Shown: positions 62,281 to 64,000 of the stretch, piece by piece | How positions within the stretch are numbered: position 1 is the stretch's first letter | How the letters are laid out: each line of letters opens with the position of its first letter | Assembly (NCBI GenBank): GCA_004154925.1 | Contig: QJNS01000132.1 | Span: 1-64,000, forward strand | Direction of reading: 5' to 3' | Length of the DNA stretch: 64,000 nt | From: Monosporascus cannonballus | Lineage: Eukaryota; Ascomycota; Sordariomycetes; Xylariales | Made by a program: the position numbers and the translations under genes | Notes under the pieces: generated by a model | Told to the model about the DNA's origin: nothing | The model's database searches: none | What the model saw: only the letters and a program-made list of their open reading frames with translations

Positions 62281-62851
62281 GTCTTTCTACGGTATACCAA
62301 AGAGGTTAGTAAGGTACGGAATCCCGTTCTTTACCTAAATGTGCTTCTGACGATGATCCTATAGATTTTCCCTTTCCGAGAAAAGAGTTGCGACAACTTT
62401 CCGACCAGAACATACGATGCCGGTCTCGGCGACACAATCTCCCCAAGACAAATAAGCCCTCCATGCGAAAATTCGTGGGCCTTCGAAGGAAGAGATTGAA
62501 AATGCGGTCCGAGAGAGTGTGAGTGTACATTAAGACTAGATGGAAGTAATACTTACAAAAGTGGTTTAGCTTGGTCTCGGTAGGCAGGCGCGATATATCG
62601 AAACTGGCTCAGAAAAGCATGAATCCATTACGACGCCTTATATGGTGTTCCTAATCTTTGGTCAAATTACTGTAGGCGGGCAGGATTTTACAGAGATATA
62701 CGTAGGGTATAACATTACGGACGAGACAGCTATTAAGCTTTAGGCTTACTCCGTCGCTATGATTATTTAACTGACTTAATGTTTCCGGACTGCGTTAACT
62801 TCTTTTCAATGATAAGGTATTAGATATATAATATTTTTCCCTTTAACCTTT
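62281..62851. other. Normal-GC flank with possible broken exons
   Basis: On the minus strand a frame WIHAFLSQFRYIAPAYRDQA (about 62560-62625) runs to a GTAAGT donor at about 62555. Another frame (62306-62530) ends FLGKGKSIGSSSEAHLGKER. Neither is recognised with confidence. A link to the missing N-terminus of the ABC transporter was considered but not established. Confidence 0.25.
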
Positions 62852-63510
62852 TTACAAATCTATTCCATGCTGAAAGTTCGATCTACCTATTAACGGCTGC
62901 ATTAATACCGAGCCTTGCGACGAGTCCATCCCTATGGACCAATGCGGTTCATTGCCGCCGAGGGACATAATGGGACTGACGATTTCATTGTTTGAGGGAA
63001 GAAGTACGCTTTCTGCCAAATGTTGAATGCGCCGGTCTGTTTCGCCGTTATGCCAACCTCCTGTATCCTGTGAGGCAAGGTGTCCAGTCAAATTACGACC
63101 GAACTAGCTTGCCCGAGAATTATCGTCCATGAAGTCAAACGCGTTTGCTGGAAGTTGGTTTTCCATACCGCTTACGTTTAACACCTGACCTTCCAAGAGA
63201 TCGCGATTAAACCAACCGGCTTGAGGATCAGATATACTGGGTTTATGAATATATTGCTTATTTGTAACAACTGCGGCAACTTTTTGGTATCATGTCCGCC
63301 AGGCATTTGGATGGGGCACATCCTGTTTGCTTCCCGAGTCGGCAGCAACGCCCTGGCTGGATGCGTTCGTCCTGTGAATCTGGGTGGTAACGGCCTTACG
63401 CTTAGGTCGGGTAGCGTAACTTTTAACGGATTAGACCTTGAGGCGCTTTGGAAGCCGGTTAACGTCTATCCATGTGTCAGTATTAAGGCTTAATCTCTGC
63501 GAAATTAATC
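62852..63510 (-). pseudogene. Unrecognised broken reading frame
   Basis: A single minus-strand frame reads TDTWIDVNRLPKRLKV, a basic segment (ATRPKRKAVTTQIHRTN), DPQAGWFNRDLLEGQVLNV, NAFDFMDDNSRAS and GHLASQDTGGWHNGE. It is interrupted by three stops: after LPKRLKV, after PNAWRT and after DDNSRAS. Composition (polar, proline/serine/asparagine-rich with a basic patch) would suit a regulatory or nuclear protein, but I cannot name a family. The stops are of C-to-T/G-to-A type, so mild RIP or ordinary decay is likely. Confidence 0.35.
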
Positions 63511-63524
63511 CTTACTAGCTATTT

Positions 63525-63977
63525 TTATTCTAATCCGGTGGTATCGGATATCGTGCGTTGTATAAATTCGCTAATATCCGAAAAAAAAACTCCCGACAGA
63601 TTGTGCGCCTTGATGAAACCAGGAATTCCTTTTATTAAGCTGTCGAATACTGAATTAGACAAACTCAAAATCGCCGGCGTGGTAAAGGATAAAGCGCACA
63701 TGGCCTTCGAGACCCTGTTTAAGTTGTAAAGAGAAATTCGACGACGTTCTTTCTCGTCCTTTTCACTTAGGGGGCCATGAATAAACTTCAGGACGCCTCG
63801 GACACGGTTATACTTGACATGGTGAGGAATCTCTTGTCCTAGCAAATTTTTGGCCTTGAACAAGATTTCGCGAACTTCGAGCTGGCCAGCCAAGTCTGAA
63901 ATCTAATTTCGCAGTTTCTCCGTGCTGTCGGGGAAAGCGATCAAGTTGATTTCCTCCATTTTTTCAGACTGTGGCAT
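63525..63977 (-). pseudogene. Unrecognised reading frame with one internal stop
   Basis: From a Met at 63977 (MPQSEKMEEINLIAFP), the frame has one TAG after STEKLRN, then stays open for about 125 codons (LEVREILFKAKNLLGQEI, GPLSEKDEKERRR, a hydrophobic AMCALSFTTPAILSLSNSVF) to 63525. The opposite strand is also open at 63538-63729, so strand assignment is not certain. I do not recognise the family. It may belong to the same gene as the frame at 62852-63510. Confidence 0.35.
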
Positions 63978-64000
63978 AAGGAGGTTACTTCACGTACCAA

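Noticed and set aside
62306..62530. Possible N-terminal exon of the ABC transporter beyond the AT-rich block
   Set aside because: FLGKGKSIGSSSEAHLGKER loosely resembles the variable linker before the HMT1 membrane domain, but the linker is not conserved, no TMD0 follows upstream and no TSD matches between 22279 and 62280.

Overview
The window looks like a chromosome segment of a filamentous ascomycete (Pezizomycotina; probably Sordariomycetes, though the rank below subphylum is a guess). Three things suggest this. Introns are short (about 50-80 bp) with GT..AG borders. The protein families are typical of these fungi: a secreted GH16 glucanase, a C2H2 'acuF-like' N-terminal region, CbxX/CfxQ AAA ATPases and near-identical TPR units. 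Finally, the segment switches abruptly between normal-GC DNA and extremely AT-rich DNA with the signature of repeat-induced point mutation (RIP): CA/TG depleted, CG retained, stops where CAA, CAG or TGG would be expected.

Layout. (1) 1-5.2 kb: one large broken multidomain gene on +, reading C2H2 region, two AAA ATPase domains, then TPR repeats. It carries two frameshifts and a solo LTR (4234-4584, TSD GAATG) inside the reading frame. (2) 5.2-11.6 kb: gene-poor, normal-GC DNA with one probable small solo LTR. (3) 11.6-12.56 kb: an apparently intact three-exon GH16 endo-beta-glucanase, the only convincing intact host gene. A scaffold gap flanked by poly-G/poly-C follows. (4) 14.67-22.28 kb: an HMT1/ATM1-like half ABC transporter on -, split by a complete 5.8-kb Ty1/copia element (16221-21999, TSD AAGAT) of the same family as the solo LTR in region 1. 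(5) 22.3-62.3 kb: a 40-kb AT-rich block. It contains Ty3/gypsy element A (29791-37152, TSD ATAAC), a solo LTR (47114-47457, TSD ATAAT), chromodomain gypsy element B (48017-61504, TSD CTTTA), and gypsy element C (54704-61443, TSD TGCCA) nested inside the 3' LTR of B. The rest is degraded repeat sequence I could not classify, bounded by palindrome-rich ends that share a terminal motif. (6) 62.3-64 kb: GC recovers over broken, unrecognised reading frames on -.

How it fits together. Two host genes at the left edge were each hit by the same copia family, and one of them (the ABC transporter) adjoins the large AT-rich block. Five LTR insertions can be delimited to the base with matching 5-bp target-site duplications. 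In all three autonomous lineages examined, the reading frames of the mutated pol genes remain aligned through the mutations, so the decay is almost entirely by point transitions. The LTRs are far less AT-rich than the internal regions. In elements B and C a less mutated antisense reading frame lies between the chromodomain and the 3' LTR, and is shared by the two elements; this is the most unusual coding signal in the window.
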